Position numbers and translations under genes: made by a program. A DNA stretch of 64,000 bases from Morinoia aosen (Eukaryota; Arthropoda; Malacostraca; Amphipoda; Talitridae), in assembly GCA_030386875.1 (NCBI GenBank), contig CM059560.1:20702683-20766682 (forward strand). The letters are read 5' to 3'. Positions 42,826 to 54,791 of this stretch are shown piece by piece; within the stretch, counting starts at the first letter, position 1; every line of letters begins with the position of its first letter. The notes under the pieces were generated by a model. It had not been told where the DNA came from. It saw only the letters and a list, made by a program, of their open reading frames with translations, and made no database searches.

Positions 42826-42871
42826 GTAAAAAGTTTTTTTTTGCGACGGTACTCCAGCAACAAGAATAGAG
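42826..42871 (+). other. Short leader between LTR2 and the second Gag-Pro ORF
   Basis: Identical to 36959-37004, including the T-run and the missing TGG start of a primer binding site. Confidence 0.6.
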
Positions 42872-45800
42872 ATGAGCCCACTGAGGCGCTCGCACACACC
42901 CAGACTTCCCCAGCTGGAAGACAGATTCAACATAGCATTAGCAGCTCTAAACGGTCTCTTGAACGGCGCCGCACCGCGAGAACTCAGAACTTCCAACGAA
43001 GTCGAGCAGGTATTCGCTGGAGTTCGAGCCAAAGCCAAAGAGGTGAAACAACTCGGTGAACAGTTGGTCACCGTTCTTGAGAACTCAGGGGCCACGGCTG
43101 AAGCAACAGTTATTCGGGACTCATTGACACTCGCCAGAGCTCGCAGAAGAGAGTTGGCAAGTTCAATGGACCACAGAAACGAAGAACTCTTGGGAAGTTC
43201 GTCACGGAGTGTGGCGAAGAGACCTTCCGAGCAGTCCAAGAAGATCTCGTCCAAGAAGCAGCAGCAGGACACCGCAACCCGGGAAGAAAGGTCCTCAAAT
43301 TCCCATTCAGCTAAAAGTCGGAGCAAACACGGCTCCAAACGTCGGAGCGGTGGCCAGATCAGCTCCAGCCATCGCAGCCAGAGTCATCAATGCTCGAGCT
43401 ACTACAGCCAGAGTCAAGACAGCGAGAGCGACCACAGCCAGAGCCTTCCAAGCGCTAGCTCCCATCGCAAGGATAGGGAGTCTGAGCGCCATGGGTTCCT
43501 TGGCCGAGGCAATGAGAAAATGCTCATCGACCTCACAGAAGACCCATCAGTGGTGTTGGCACAGATCACCATTGAGAGGTCAAAATTGAGGTGTGGGAAT
43601 CGCACGGGGAACGATCAGCCCATCGGCGAGGAAGACGCCGAGGACAAGGATGCACGCACCGGAGCCTGGGTCAACCAAGCGTTCCAACACCGCGTCGTGG
43701 AGCCCGCAGGGGGCGCGGCGGCGGTCACGAACTTTCCACCCGACGACACCGCTCACGCGCCCACGATGAACCCCTTTGCACCATCATTCCAGCCCAAGAT
43801 TTCCACCAGCTCGCCCGCCGTGGTCTTCGAATCAAGGCCACCAGTGATCGACGGAGCTATGAGGCTCTCGATGATCGAAGACCTGAAAAGGTCGCCCCAT
43901 CAGCCCTACGCGGGAGAGCCCCATCTGTTCCACAGGTGGTTCAATGCCCTCAGGAAAAGGATGGAAAGGCTCGCCGTGGAGCCTATCGACGCCATCGAGA
44001 TTCTCACGAGTCACACTTGTGGCGAGCCAAGAAGCCTCATAGATGATATAATGTCCGCGACCTACCTGGACACGGCGGCCCTGCTCACCGACATCATCGA
44101 CCAATTGACGACTCGCTTCGGCGCTAGCGACAAGGTGGCTAACAGCCTGATCGAGCGCCTTGTGCGCGCGTCAGACATCAAGGGGTCAAAAGGCGACCAC
44201 ACGGTCGGCCCTAAGCTGCGAAAGCTCGGCGACGTTTGTCTTTCGGTCCAGCATACCATGACGTACACCCCGGCCCTGTCCTTCCTGAACACCGACATGG
44301 GGCTAGCCCCCATCGTAGAGAGACTGCCCTTCTTCGTGGTGGATGCCTGGAGAGGTGAGAGAACTAGGTACAAAAAATTGTCCGGATCACTACCTGGTTT
44401 CGCGAGGTTCTGTGAATTTATCCGAACACTGTCGGATACTCAATGCGACAGTTTCGGGGCCTCGAGTCTCAACTGGATGAGCACTCGACACAACGCCTCA
44501 GTTCCTCCTCACCCTAAGCCAAAGGCGCCACGAGTGCTTTATACGTCTGCCGAGAATCGTCCCGGCAGTTGCATTCTTCACCAGGGTGCACAGCACGAGA
44601 CGAGCTCGTGTCAAGCGGTAAGGAAGATGGAATCTCAGAAGAAGAAGGACTTCATACGTGAGCACAAGCGGTGTTACCGCTGTCTAGGGCCTCACTGGGC
44701 CAAGCACTGCCAAGAAGTCGTGAAGTGCGACGATTGCGGAGCCGAGAATCACACCACAACCGCTCACCTCAACTGGCGAGCGGCTGGAAATTCGAGTGAA
44801 AGCACTCGTCGGGAGAGACCCAGTCGAGAACCGAGCGACGACAGGGCTCAGAGCGAACTCGGGGATAGATTTAGAGCCGTGGCCCTGGCCTCCCGCATAC
44901 CCAGAGCCGAGAAGAGTGCATGCAGCAAAGTTGTTCTGGCAGACGTTATCGACGAGAACACGGGTCGGTCGTGCCGCGCCTACGTGATCCTAGATGAGCA
45001 AAGCACCACGTCCTTCTGCTCTCCTAAGCTGTTGAACGCCCTCCGCGTCACAACCCCCAAGACGCACTACGAGCTGGAAACGCTGACCGATCAATCCGCC
45101 GCTCGATACGGCAGACGCGTGTCAGGGCTGAAAATAAAGGGAGTGTCCGAGGACCAAACATTCGAGCTCCCACCAATGTTGGAATGCAACTCCATCCCCG
45201 ATAGAAAGAAAGCAGTCGCGACCTACGAACGCGTCGCAAGAACCCCGGAGATATCGCACTTCGCTCATCATTTCTTGCCCTTGGACAAACACGCAGAAGT
45301 CGCGGTGCTCCTGGGGACGGACTGCGGAGACCTGCTCTACAGTCACTTCGACAAACAACGCCGTAAGGCTCCGTTCGTCCACCACACTGCTCTAGGCTGG
45401 GCAGTGGTCGGCAAGGTGAACGACGACGTCAGCCCCGAAGGAGAGCACTCTTACACGGTCGCAAGAATCGTAGCCGAAGCCGCTCTCAAAACCTGTGGCC
45501 CGGAGGCGTGTCTTGAACCGTTTTCAGGAAAAGACGCCGTTACCCAGCAGCACAGCGATGAGACCTCTCAACCGCGGCCTCCCGATGACCGCGGAGACAC
45601 TGAAAAGATGAAAAACGCCAGGGCAGAGGAAGACAACCGAGCGGAAGCCCCACCAGCGACGAGATTTATCAACCAGTCAGCAACAAACGATGAAATGGAC
45701 GCTCGGTGCGATCCAGACAGCGCATCACCAAAGTCCAAGAAGAGACTAGAACGGGAGCTTCCGTACCCTGGCGATCTGAAGAGAAAGTACGACGCGCACC

Positions 45801-46375
45801 ATGCTGAGCGCACACCTGTTGACAAGAGAGCTCGACGGAACTGGCCAAGCATAGGGGAAGGCCGCCCCGCGGCCCCCGACCCTCCAGGAAACGCTAAGCA
45901 CCCACCTCCATCTTCCCTTAACCAGCCTCTCAGTACCGCCTACGCGACAAGCTGCCGTCGGAATCCGAAGCGTCGGGACGAGCATGACGCACTCGCCAAC
46001 GCACGAGGAATGCCGGGCAGTGTCGAGAAAGACCAGGAGACAACGCCAGGACCCCTCCAAGGGTCCACCACCCGCCAGCGACGGAAAGTTCGACATTGGT
46101 CCGGGAAGCAGAGAGGAATCCTCTATAAGCCACGCCCGCGCAGCAGGTGGAAGGCCACCCACCCATCGCCGAAGACAACACCAACGCGTCCCGCGGGGCG
46201 TGACAACTGCGACGAGCACGTAAAGTGTGGCGTCCCGCCACTGCACCAGCCACGATGGGTCGTTGAGGACGGCCACTGTGCGGCTCGCACGACGAAACGA
46301 CGACGACAGGGTCCAACGAGTGGTGCGTCCTGCCACCGAACTCTCCCTCCTCCAGCGCCCCCCCGGCGGCAGTAA
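42872..46375 (+). CDS. Bel/Pao Gag-protease polyprotein, copy 2 (1,167 aa), pol-deleted
   Basis: The translation is identical to copy 1, exactly 5,867 bp downstream (one LTR plus one internal region). It has the same DUF1759-like Gag region, two zinc knuckles, DUF1758-type protease with the VILDEQS catalytic segment, and the same unassignable Pro/Arg-rich C-terminus. I saw no nucleotide difference between the two internal regions. That means the duplication is much younger than the 5'/3' LTR divergence, or the copies have been homogenised by gene conversion. This copy is flanked by two complete LTRs, so it has its own promoter and poly(A) region. Confidence 0.85.
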   Translation: MSPLRRSHTPRLPQLEDRFNIALAALNGLLNGAAPRELRTSNEVEQVFAGVRAKAKEVKQLGEQLVTVLENSGATAEATVIRDSLTLARARRRELASSMDHRNEELLGSSSRSVAKRPSEQSKKISSKKQQQDTATREERSSNSHSAKSRSKHGSKRRSGGQISSSHRSQSHQCSSYYSQSQDSESDHSQSLPSASSHRKDRESERHGFLGRGNEKMLIDLTEDPSVVLAQITIERSKLRCGNRTGNDQPIGEEDAEDKDARTGAWVNQAFQHRVVEPAGGAAAVTNFPPDDTAHAPTMNPFAPSFQPKISTSSPAVVFESRPPVIDGAMRLSMIEDLKRSPHQPYAGEPHLFHRWFNALRKRMERLAVEPIDAIEILTSHTCGEPRSLIDDIMSATYLDTAALLTDIIDQLTTRFGASDKVANSLIERLVRASDIKGSKGDHTVGPKLRKLGDVCLSVQHTMTYTPALSFLNTDMGLAPIVERLPFFVVDAWRGERTRYKKLSGSLPGFARFCEFIRTLSDTQCDSFGASSLNWMSTRHNASVPPHPKPKAPRVLYTSAENRPGSCILHQGAQHETSSCQAVRKMESQKKKDFIREHKRCYRCLGPHWAKHCQEVVKCDDCGAENHTTTAHLNWRAAGNSSESTRRERPSREPSDDRAQSELGDRFRAVALASRIPRAEKSACSKVVLADVIDENTGRSCRAYVILDEQSTTSFCSPKLLNALRVTTPKTHYELETLTDQSAARYGRRVSGLKIKGVSEDQTFELPPMLECNSIPDRKKAVATYERVARTPEISHFAHHFLPLDKHAEVAVLLGTDCGDLLYSHFDKQRRKAPFVHHTALGWAVVGKVNDDVSPEGEHSYTVARIVAEAALKTCGPEACLEPFSGKDAVTQQHSDETSQPRPPDDRGDTEKMKNARAEEDNRAEAPPATRFINQSATNDEMDARCDPDSASPKSKKRLERELPYPGDLKRKYDAHHAERTPVDKRARRNWPSIGEGRPAAPDPPGNAKHPPPSSLNQPLSTAYATSCRRNPKRRDEHDALANARGMPGSVEKDQETTPGPLQGSTTRQRRKVRHWSGKQRGILYKPRPRSRWKATHPSPKTTPTRPAGRDNCDEHVKCGVPPLHQPRWVVEDGHCAARTTKRRRQGPTSGASCHRTLPPPAPPRRQ

Positions 46376-46376
46376 T
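46224..46376 (+). pseudogene. Integrase C-terminal remnant in a shifted frame, copy 2
   Basis: Same sequence as 40357-40509: an out-of-frame Bel/Pao integrase tail ending at TAG just before the polypurine tract. Confidence 0.65.
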
Positions 46377-46397
46377 TAGTTGGCGCCAGCACCAACT

Positions 46398-46409
46398 AAA
46401 AGAGGGGAG
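46398..46409 (+). other. Polypurine tract before LTR3
   Basis: AAAAGAGGGGAG directly abuts LTR3, as at LTR2. Confidence 0.85.
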
Positions 46410-48692
46410 TGTCGCGTCTTACGAGATGCGAATTTTTAAGAAACTCTGTGGCAACATCGGCCGCGGATCCGCGCACTGGTCCGCAAGCCCAACACAGCGT
46501 TTTCCATTGTCTAATTTGACCGAGTGCAGACGTTCTCCTAAGATAGAGCTCAAGATTGTAACTTCTAAGTGTAAACGTGTTAGAAATTATTTAATCTTTA
46601 AATATTTCGTGCGCTGATCTAGATATATGTCCATGTCTTGTGTGTTTGATGGTGAACAGCCGGTTCCTAGAGCGTTCAACGATGCTGCTGGCAGCCGGCG
46701 AAACACCTATATCGAGTCAGACCATTGTAAACAGAACTCCTGTTGCTCCCAGCAACAGGAATTTGCCATTGAGAACTTTTCCTGTTTTTGCAGTGTGAGT
46801 TGATCCGTGCTGCATGATGAACTCGCAGTTTGGAATGATTTATGCTGCATTGTGAATTTGCAGTATGAATTGATTTATGCTGCATTGTGAATTTGCAGTA
46901 TGAATTGATCTGCGCTGCATTGTGAACTTGCAGTGTGAGTTGATTTATGCTGCAGTGTGAATTTGTCTGGAATTATTGGAAACAGAACTCCTGTTGCTCC
47001 CAGCAACAGGAATTTGCCATTGAGAATTTTTCCTGTTTGTGCAGTGTGAGTTGATCTGTGCTGTATTGTGAACTTGCAGTGTGGGTTGATTTATGCTGCA
47101 TTATGGATGTGCAGTGTGAATTGATTTATGCTGCAATATGAATTCGTCTGGAATTATTGGAGGATGGCAGCAGCCAATGCTTGCTGAGAGTGAGCATAAT
47201 TAGTTAAGATTGACACTTTCAAATATAAGCAGCTAGATAGAACTGATAACCCGTGCTTCTAGAAATTGCGTAGCTCGGACTGAGATTAGTTCACCTCTAT
47301 TTGTCATAAAAAAATTTTTTATGTTTATATTAAATTGGCTCATTACCTATGAGCTGGGCTGAGCAAGTTGCGCCAGTCAGCAAGGTGGAAGCCTAGAGCT
47401 GAAGTGAATTTGAGGTAGACTGAGAATATGTCCGCAGGAATTCTTAATGTGCCCATGCCCGTGTGACTTTGTGTGCCTAGGTTGATACTAGCATACGTAT
47501 GATTTACACGGCTTTTCACACGAGTGATGGTAGGACTGTTTCTCAAGCTTAGGACAAAGATATAATCATAGTATAAATTCCTGCTGTAACGTTCCTTCAG
47601 CATCAAATTAATTATTTTGTGTATTCCCCCAGGTAGAGTAAAGCAAAACTAGGATAGCCTTTCTATCTATATGTAGGTTGAAATCGAAGACTTATATGGC
47701 GTGAGAATACCATCCCCCCAAAAACGTGAGTATGCGAGAGTAGACTGTCCTCTTTTGACCACAGTGCACAGTATGTGAACAGTGCAGAAATTATGGGAGG
47801 CAAGTAAAGCAACTTCCATGTGCATATCATGACGTGTGATTTTACATTGCCGTGTGCAAATGTATTTCAAGTTTGAAGGGTCAAATTTCTAGTTTCCACC
47901 TCAAATATACCAGTGCTTGTTTCATTTGTCGTGCCTTTAGTCTTATGTGAATAAGATGCGATTCTACATTGCCGTGTGCAAAAATGCATCTCATGATTGA
48001 GAAGTCAAATTTTATTTCTGCCACAGACTCTTGAGACTGGCGTGGTAGATCATTATTATTAGAATATCTTGTTTGGTTCTAGTGATAGCTAGTTGCCCCT
48101 CGAGCATTGGTCGGTTGTTTCTCTTGTTTGTTCGTGAAGTCAAGAAATGTCATTGTGGTCATTTGTAGAAGTTTTTGAACCTATAAATTTCTTGATTGTG
48201 CAGTCAATTGCAGATTCTTTCATTTGAACCCAAGATGTATTCATTGTGAGTTCATTCTTAAACTTAGAAAGTGTCCTTGTGTGCGATTAGCCATAATTTC
48301 AACCATAATTTTCAACCTAAAGATGTCATTCTGCGTTGTCCTTAAAATTCATTTGAACCCAAGATGTATTCATTGTGAGTTCATTCTTAAACTTAGAAAG
48401 TGTCCTTGTGTGCGATTAGCCATAATTTCAACTATAATTTTCAACCTAAGGATGTCATTCTGCGTTGTCCTTAAAATTCATTTTTGAACCCAGAAATGTA
48501 CATTTCGTGCTGTTAACTATAGTTTTTATTCTTGAATCTAAAACATGCCCTTATTGTGCAGTTTTTACGGTGTCAACGGCCATTGAATAAAGAAACCAAT
48601 TCGAAGAGACCGCGTATTTCTTCGATGCCTTCGATACCCGTAATTCAGACTAGACCTCTCGAAGATCATATATCCGCAGTCTAGTCGGAACA
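46410..48692 (+). repeat. LTR3 of the Bel/Pao array (original 3' LTR, 2,283 bp)
   Basis: TG...CA ends, poly(A) motif at 48586, same internal hairpin modules and 129-bp duplication. It differs from LTR1 at about seven positions found by reading. These include GAGATGCG near the start and CCTTCG and AATTC near the end. By eye that is about 0.3% divergence, a young insertion. Confidence 0.92.
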
Positions 48693-48697
48693 CTGAC
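48693..48697. other. 3' target-site duplication CTGAC of the Bel/Pao array
   Basis: Directly follows the final CA of LTR3 and equals the five bases before LTR1. Confidence 0.85.
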
Positions 48698-48775
48698 AAT
48701 GAAAGTATGCAACTTCATGTGCTTCAAATTTTTTGACATTTAAAGTATTTTTTATATGTGAGGGTATTTTGAACC

Positions 48776-49490
48776 GGCGCGCCATTTTAGAGAACCCATC
48801 TAAGATCCTTCCCGAGTTACCTTGACAAATAGGGTAATTTTTGAACTATAAGACGTAGAATCTTGAAATTAAAACCAAATTAATGCTCGTGATGAGTACA
48901 ACATTTTTATGTATTTAAATAATTTTTTACGCCCCCGTGGGCGGCAGGAAGCGTGGCTCTCGTGGCCCCTCAGAAGGCGGCCGATTTTCTCGATTGATCT
49001 CATTTTCCGCCATCATTTATTCCTAAACTATTGCACCTAAAAATTTGAAATTGGTTTCATTTTAAACATCAATTCATTCTGCAACGGAGAGTGTATAATA
49101 AAACTCTCAAACGTTTCTTGGCGAGGCATGGATGGAAGTTTTCATACGCTCGCAATGGTCGGCCGATTTTCTCGATTAACCTCATTTTCCGCCATCATTT
49201 ATTTCTAAACTATTGCACTTAAAAATTTTAAATTGGTTTCATTTTAAACATCAATTCATTCTGCAACGGAGAGTATATAATAAAACTCTCAAACGTTCCT
49301 TGGCGAGGCATGGATGTTATTTTTCAAACGCTCGCAATGGTCAGCCGATTTTCTCGATTAACCTCACTTTCCGCCATCATTTATTTCTAAACTATTGCAC
49401 CTAAAAGTTTGAAATTGGTTTCATTTTAAACATCAATTCATTTTGCAACGGCGAGTGTATAATAAAACTCTCATACTCTTTCTGGGAGGA
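48776..49490 (+). repeat. Dispersed repeat with a 182-bp tandem core
   Basis: A unique head (GCGCCATTTTAGAGAACCC through GCGGCAGGAAGCGTGG) is followed by a unit beginning CCGATTTTCTCGATT. The unit repeats at 48981, 49163 and 49345 (182-bp spacing, third unit incomplete). Each unit holds TTGCACCTAAAAATTTGAAA or a near variant, and AAACATCAATTCATTCTGCA or similar. Divergence between units is low. Confidence 0.85.
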
Positions 49491-50560
49491 TGACAGAGAG
49501 CAAGGTTCTCCTACCCCCTTAAGCTGCGCTTGCTATGGACTGAACAACTGCATTTTCATTTGTCTCCCCTCTTTCTGATATTTTTTATACCTCTCTCGTG
49601 TTTTTTTTTCTTCGAAACCCAGGAACTACTGTTTTAAATATCAGTCAATTGCTGTGTTTCATAATCAGAGATTCATTATCCTTGTTTCTGCCTTTCATTT
49701 TGCTTTCTCTAATTCTCTTCGCCGAACCTATACGCTACTTGATTATGCCTATTACGAACTCATCTAATTACTTTGACAACACAGTGATTCACATAGCTTT
49801 TCTGCGTCCAAAATACGGAAACACTTTTGGATAAGGTGTGCACAGTTTTCTTCCCATTTTTCATATTTATTTCCCTATCCTTCTCATAAAATGTTCTTGT
49901 TAGTCGTGTCGGAAAACTTCCGTTTTCTCATGCTGTTGCATGAGATGCAAAATGAATTGATGTTTAAAATAAAACTAATTTCAAATTTTTAGGTGCAATA
50001 CTTTATCTTATGAAGATATCTTATGAAGATATCACAACTCTATTTTCGGCAGTTAACTTTTAGCACTGTTCCAGCTATGGTGCAAATGTTATGGTTTCCA
50101 TTGTACAACAATCCTCATCACCCTATCTCCAGTGAACTCTTTCGTGCCAGTATTATCAGCGTAGTTTGTAATTTTTTAAAATTTGTCTCATGATAAAACA
50201 TGTTATTCACTTCGAGCTCATTATTTTGGTAAACTAATACGAGAAAAAAAAATCATTCTGAATGTCGACCTCATAATCTTAGACGCAAAATAATTTAAAT
50301 CTGTCCAATTTACTCTTAACATTAAATCCTCCAATCACCAGTTCCTGTGTTGGTTTGCTCATATTCCAATGCAAGTGCGCCCAAACGAGAATGTTTTACA
50401 CGTATGCGTTACTAGGATTATGTTTTTTATTTACTTATATTTATTACCTAGTTATTATATAATATTATTATATAAATTACTGAGTGCTAGTGTGCTCTCA
50501 GCCCACACTAGCACTGAACTTTCAAATAAAAACATATTTAAATTTCCTCTGCGGAAATTA
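49490..50560. other. AT-rich spacer with an inverted piece of the 182-bp unit
   Basis: At 49947-50000 the minus strand reads TATTGCACCTAAAAATTTGA and on into AAACATCAATTCATTTTGC, the core of the 182-bp unit in the opposite orientation. The remainder shows small spurious frames only. Confidence 0.6.
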
Positions 50561-50561
50561 C

Positions 50562-50836
50562 CGGCCAGCCCATTTTTGAGATCCGATCTAAGACTCTTCG
50601 AAAGAACCTCTGAAAAACCAGGACAAATAGAGTAATTTCTAAATTATAAGACGTACAATCTTGAAATTGGTACCAAATTAATTCTCGTGGCGAAAACAAC
50701 ATTTTTACGAACTTGAATATTTTTGACGCCCCCGTGTGGGGCAGGGAGCGACGTTCTCGTAGCCCCTCAATGGTCGGTCAATTTTCTCGATTAACCTCGT
50801 TTTGTGCCAACATTAATTTCTAAACTATTGCACTTT
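50562..50836 (+). repeat. Second copy of the dispersed repeat, without tandem expansion
   Basis: It runs from AGCCCATTTTTGAGATCC-GA through ACAAATAGAGTAATTTCTAA, GACGCCCCCGTG, and TCAATTTTCTCGATTAACC to TAAACTATTGCACTTT. This is colinear with the head and first unit at 48776-49045, at visibly lower identity than the tandem units show to each other. Confidence 0.8.
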
Positions 50837-50941
50837 CAAGACAAATTAACCTAGTGAAATTATCGTTGTCAAAATTAAGAATGAGGAGCAAACATGCTCA
50901 AACGAAATCATACGTCAATATGCACCTTTTTTACTTAAAAT

Positions 50942-51576
50942 GAATCCAAGTCAAGTTCAATTTAACTCCAGTCAAGTTGAATTTAATTCAAGTCAAGTTC
51001 GAATTAATCCTACCCTAAGTTGAGTTCAGAATTGACATAGTCGCTCTTTAATTTCAGCCTTATTTTGTGTTATATATGTACCTATTGGATGTGATGAGCA
51101 AGACAATCGGTTTTCATTTCAGGAAGGAATACATAAAATTTCCACCGGTAATGAAATTTAAAGAAAAGCTGTTTCAAAATGTACCAAATATCTAGCATCA
51201 AGAGGCAGATCGAGTGTGATTCATACATTTGAGCGACGTGATAATTACAAGGCAATTATAAAAACTTCGAATCATACTAGGCCTACTCATTACAGTTGTT
51301 CAAAATTTTCACATTAATGACAGAATGCATCCATTCAAAAATTTATGTTCAAAAGGTGATTTCTTGTTACGCATAGTAGCATCGAGGATTTATTTATACT
51401 TAAATAGAGATTTATATGCGTGAAATTCAACTTTTTTCACCCATTAGGCTTTGACTTGGACTAATTTGAACTTGTTATGGATTAAAATGAATTAGACTTG
51501 GATTAATTTGAACTTGACTTGAATTAAATCGAACTCGACTTTGGTTAACTTGATCTTGACCTGGATTAATTTGGAG
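50942..51576. mobile_element. Foldback-like element: inverted minisatellite arms
   Basis: The left arm (50942-51010) has about three tandem copies of AAGTCAAGTTCAATTTAA-type sequence. The right arm (51453-51576) has about five tandem copies of the reverse complement (GACTTGGATTAATTTGAACT). They flank ~440 bp of non-coding sequence. Tandem-repeat arms in opposite orientation are the hallmark of Foldback elements. No transposase and no clear target duplication were seen, so it could also be a chance inverted duplication of a minisatellite. Confidence 0.5.
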
Positions 51577-51579
51577 TGA

Positions 51580-54500
51580 AACAGGTGTTTTTGTTACATT
51601 CCACATATGCGATTACATCAAACGCGATAACAATTATTTTATAATGATGTTCAATGTAGTCGTACTAAAGGCGACACTGAAGGGCAGACAGGTTCGGCAA
51701 TGGCTAATGTCAATATTTATAATCATTGTATGATGTTTGCTTTCGGGGAGTTATGCTGACTCTGCTAAAGCCCTAAAATTGTTTAGGTGTTTCTCCTTCT
51801 CGCACAGCGGTCTCACGCATCGGAATAACATTCGGGGCATAGTGTCGTTACGGCTGCTCTAGTGTCTGGTTCAACTTGAAAGTTGCACGTGGAAAAGACT
51901 TCCGACGTTCAAGTTTATGTTGAAATTTTTGAGAACTGTAATATTGTCTGAGTAATTTAGGAACACAAAAAGACAATCTCGTAAAGTGAAACACTTGAAA
52001 GGGAACGTGAAATAGATTTTTTGAAAACGCTTGAAGGCAATAGTGTTCAAAGCAAAGAAAAAATTTACGGGAAGCTCATGGTGGAATTTCGTTACAAACC
52101 ATATCGTAAAGACAGGTCACGATTTCAAAAGCTAGAAAAGACGTGCCCCCATTCAATTTCCAAGTTCAGAGAATTCTACGTGTAAGTATTACCATCGAGA
52201 CCTCATAATTTCATTTCTAACAAAGGATGCTATTTCCTCTTTTTGTTTATCCGTATTTCCTTCCATTCATCTTTTTCTCTGTTTTCCTGTTGATTTCTCT
52301 CATTTATTTGAGTGGAAGAAAATATCAAAGCGCATAAAGTTTGGCGGGCAATGCCATATGGGTCGCACATATTAAGCTATATTGTATTCTCGTAATTGAA
52401 ACCTGTAATTTGGGTATTACGATTCATGTAAACGATCGCCATGAATTGTACTGCAAACAAGATAAATGTATAATGTAATTGGAAATCTCTTGGTTTAAAA
52501 CGTACGTACAGTGCTGTGATGTTGGCTGATCCATTTGCACTACGCAAAAAATCTATGGGCTGCCAAGCATTGTCTTACATGTTGAATTTTCAATTCGGAT
52601 TAATGTCAATGTCTTAATTCTAAGCGTGCGTAATGTGCACTCCATTTATGTAGGCCGATTTAAAATAATCAGCTTAGTTATTTTCGTTATAAATAATTAA
52701 CGGGTTTTTTTAAGGTTAGTTTCTTTCCAATTTATCATCAATCGAAATCATTTCATGTCTTTTCAGGTAAATTTGTTTTTTGCTGAAGATGAGCGAATGC
52801 TTGAAACGTTCAATTTTATAGGTTTACTTGCAATTTTTTAATTCGAGTAAATGTTTTATACGTTATTTTCAGTTCTCTCCTTTTTACTTAAGATTAGGAA
52901 GCCTCCCGATAACTTTTTAACTATTTTGATTATGTGAGTGACATGAATCAGCTCTGTTAGGCCGGTGACGCAGTTGGCGTTTTGTTTTCGATTGGATTTT
53001 TTACCGTTGCGGCCGTACCAGAAGTAGGATTAAATTGTTTCGGACACATTGAGCGGAAAAATTAACGAGCGAATTTTTAACGCCGATGGCAGAAATGCAG
53101 CCGCCTACTGCCGCTATACACTCGACGGTTTTTTTACCGCCTTCCCAGAAAAGGTGGCAAATAGGTCGCTATGTTCTGTACACAAATATATACTGTCTTA
53201 TATTCTCGTCTGAATTTTACTAAGCATTTGTCAGTTTTTTTTTCAATAGAAGCCAATATTCTTTCCTTTTTTATTTATGGCGCAATTTGGAACGTTTTCA
53301 GGAAGAAAATTTGTACTATGGCATAAATGCAACAATTATTGCAGCTGAGATAGTGCATAGCTTTCAGCTACAGCATTTGTGTGACTGAGTGAAGTTTTTG
53401 CTGGTGTTGAGTTATTATTTTCACTGTAATTCGATTACGTCGTATTTTATTTTTCATGTACCCCAAGACCGATATTTATTGACTAACAATATATCGAAAA
53501 CTTTCTTATGAAGAAGTAATTAAATATTTAATGCCGAGAAACAGATACTATTTCCCTTCTTAAAATTTTACGAACATAATTATGAAAATCTATATTTCAG
53601 CGTATGCTGACTTAGAAACTGGGGAGTGATCAGGAGATCAAAAGTAAATATGGAAATGAAATATAACTCTTAAAGAACCAACAAACTTCAAAGAATCACT
53701 TTAGAAACGAGGAAAAATTCTCCCTATCATTAAATTTTAACGTGACCTAAAAACAAGGAGGTAAACAAAACAAAGAAATCAATTTCAAGTACGTAGGGAT
53801 TATATATTGCAGGAAAAAATCAACTAATATTCCAGTTTTAACATTTAAATAAGCTAATTCAATTTTCATAGTGAAAAGTGATTACGTAACCTGAAAACCA
53901 GAAGTTTTAATGTATCAGGCCGTAGCTTCAGGTTTTGCCAAAGAACAGCCATTGTAAATGTATCATAACGTAAAAACTAGAAATATTTATAATCACAACA
54001 TAACTCTAGGTTTTTGCAAAGACTAGTCATTATCAATCAATACACCAAAGCATAAGGAAAAGAAAGACTAGAAAAGATCGTTTTCAGGAATCCCTCGTAC
54101 AGAATATATAGACACATTAAGAGCGTACAGAGTTCCCACTCTTCTTATGAGTACAATGTATTACATCAGCTCAGCAGTTCTGCAAGTAACTCGCAATACA
54201 TTTACAAAAATTTTCTACATCCTATGTATTTATTGAAGGGGAAATCAGAGAAACAGAAATAAACAGAATGAATATAAGATGCTTTCGACAACCATTTCCG
54301 GGTTTTTAACATTAAAGTATGCATTATTGCAGCAGTATCAAGTTCAAGTTCAAGTACGTGTGCGAACCCACAATAATGAGAGTATTTAGTATTAGGTAGA
54401 ACTACGCTATTTCGAACCTCAAAACAAATGGCCAATAAATAATATTGCGAATTTCTTAGCTATTGGTTGAAGCATTTTAATTTTAATTCGTTTACTTTCG

Positions 54501-54690
54501 GCTTTAAAACTTTGAAGAACAAATGCTTTGCAAATTTGGGATCGCCGTTAAAATTTTAGGATCGGATAATCGTATTCGGAATTATCCATTGACCAGGATC
54601 AGAAGTTCACAATCGGACTAATATTTTGAAGATCAATGCCCGCCACTGCTTAAATTCACTTATACTCGGCTTTCATTTTTTGCTTCACAG
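51580..54690. other. Intergenic stretch, no gene seen
   Basis: AT-rich with no supported exon. At about 52780-52815 the phrase GCTGAAGATGAGCGAATGCT, then TGAAACGTTC, looks like a dispersed-repeat end, but I cannot bound it. Confidence 0.4.
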
Positions 54691-54791
54691 ATGAAATGCG
54701 CAAACTCCCGAGAACTTCCCACCGGAGGAGTTCGTCTCGATGAATATTTCCAAGAAGAAAACGCCTCAGCATCTGCGGGAAGTGCTCTAAG
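54691..54791 (+). CDS. Candidate first coding exon of the RNF168/169-like gene
   Basis: A pyrimidine-rich acceptor TTTTTTGCTTCACAG precedes 54691, and a strong donor CTAAG|GTGAGT ends the exon at 54791. Two readings compete. In frame with the first ATG it encodes MKCANSRELPTGGV... for 33 residues, ends in phase 2, and joins in phase to the RING frame only if a weak acceptor at 55434 is used. In the next frame an ATG at 54740 gives MNISKKKTPQHLREVL, which looks more like a real RNF168-type N-terminus. That reading meets TAA (54788-54790) one base before the donor. The second reading would need one base fewer, which suggests a frameshift lesion or assembly error. Confidence 0.45.
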
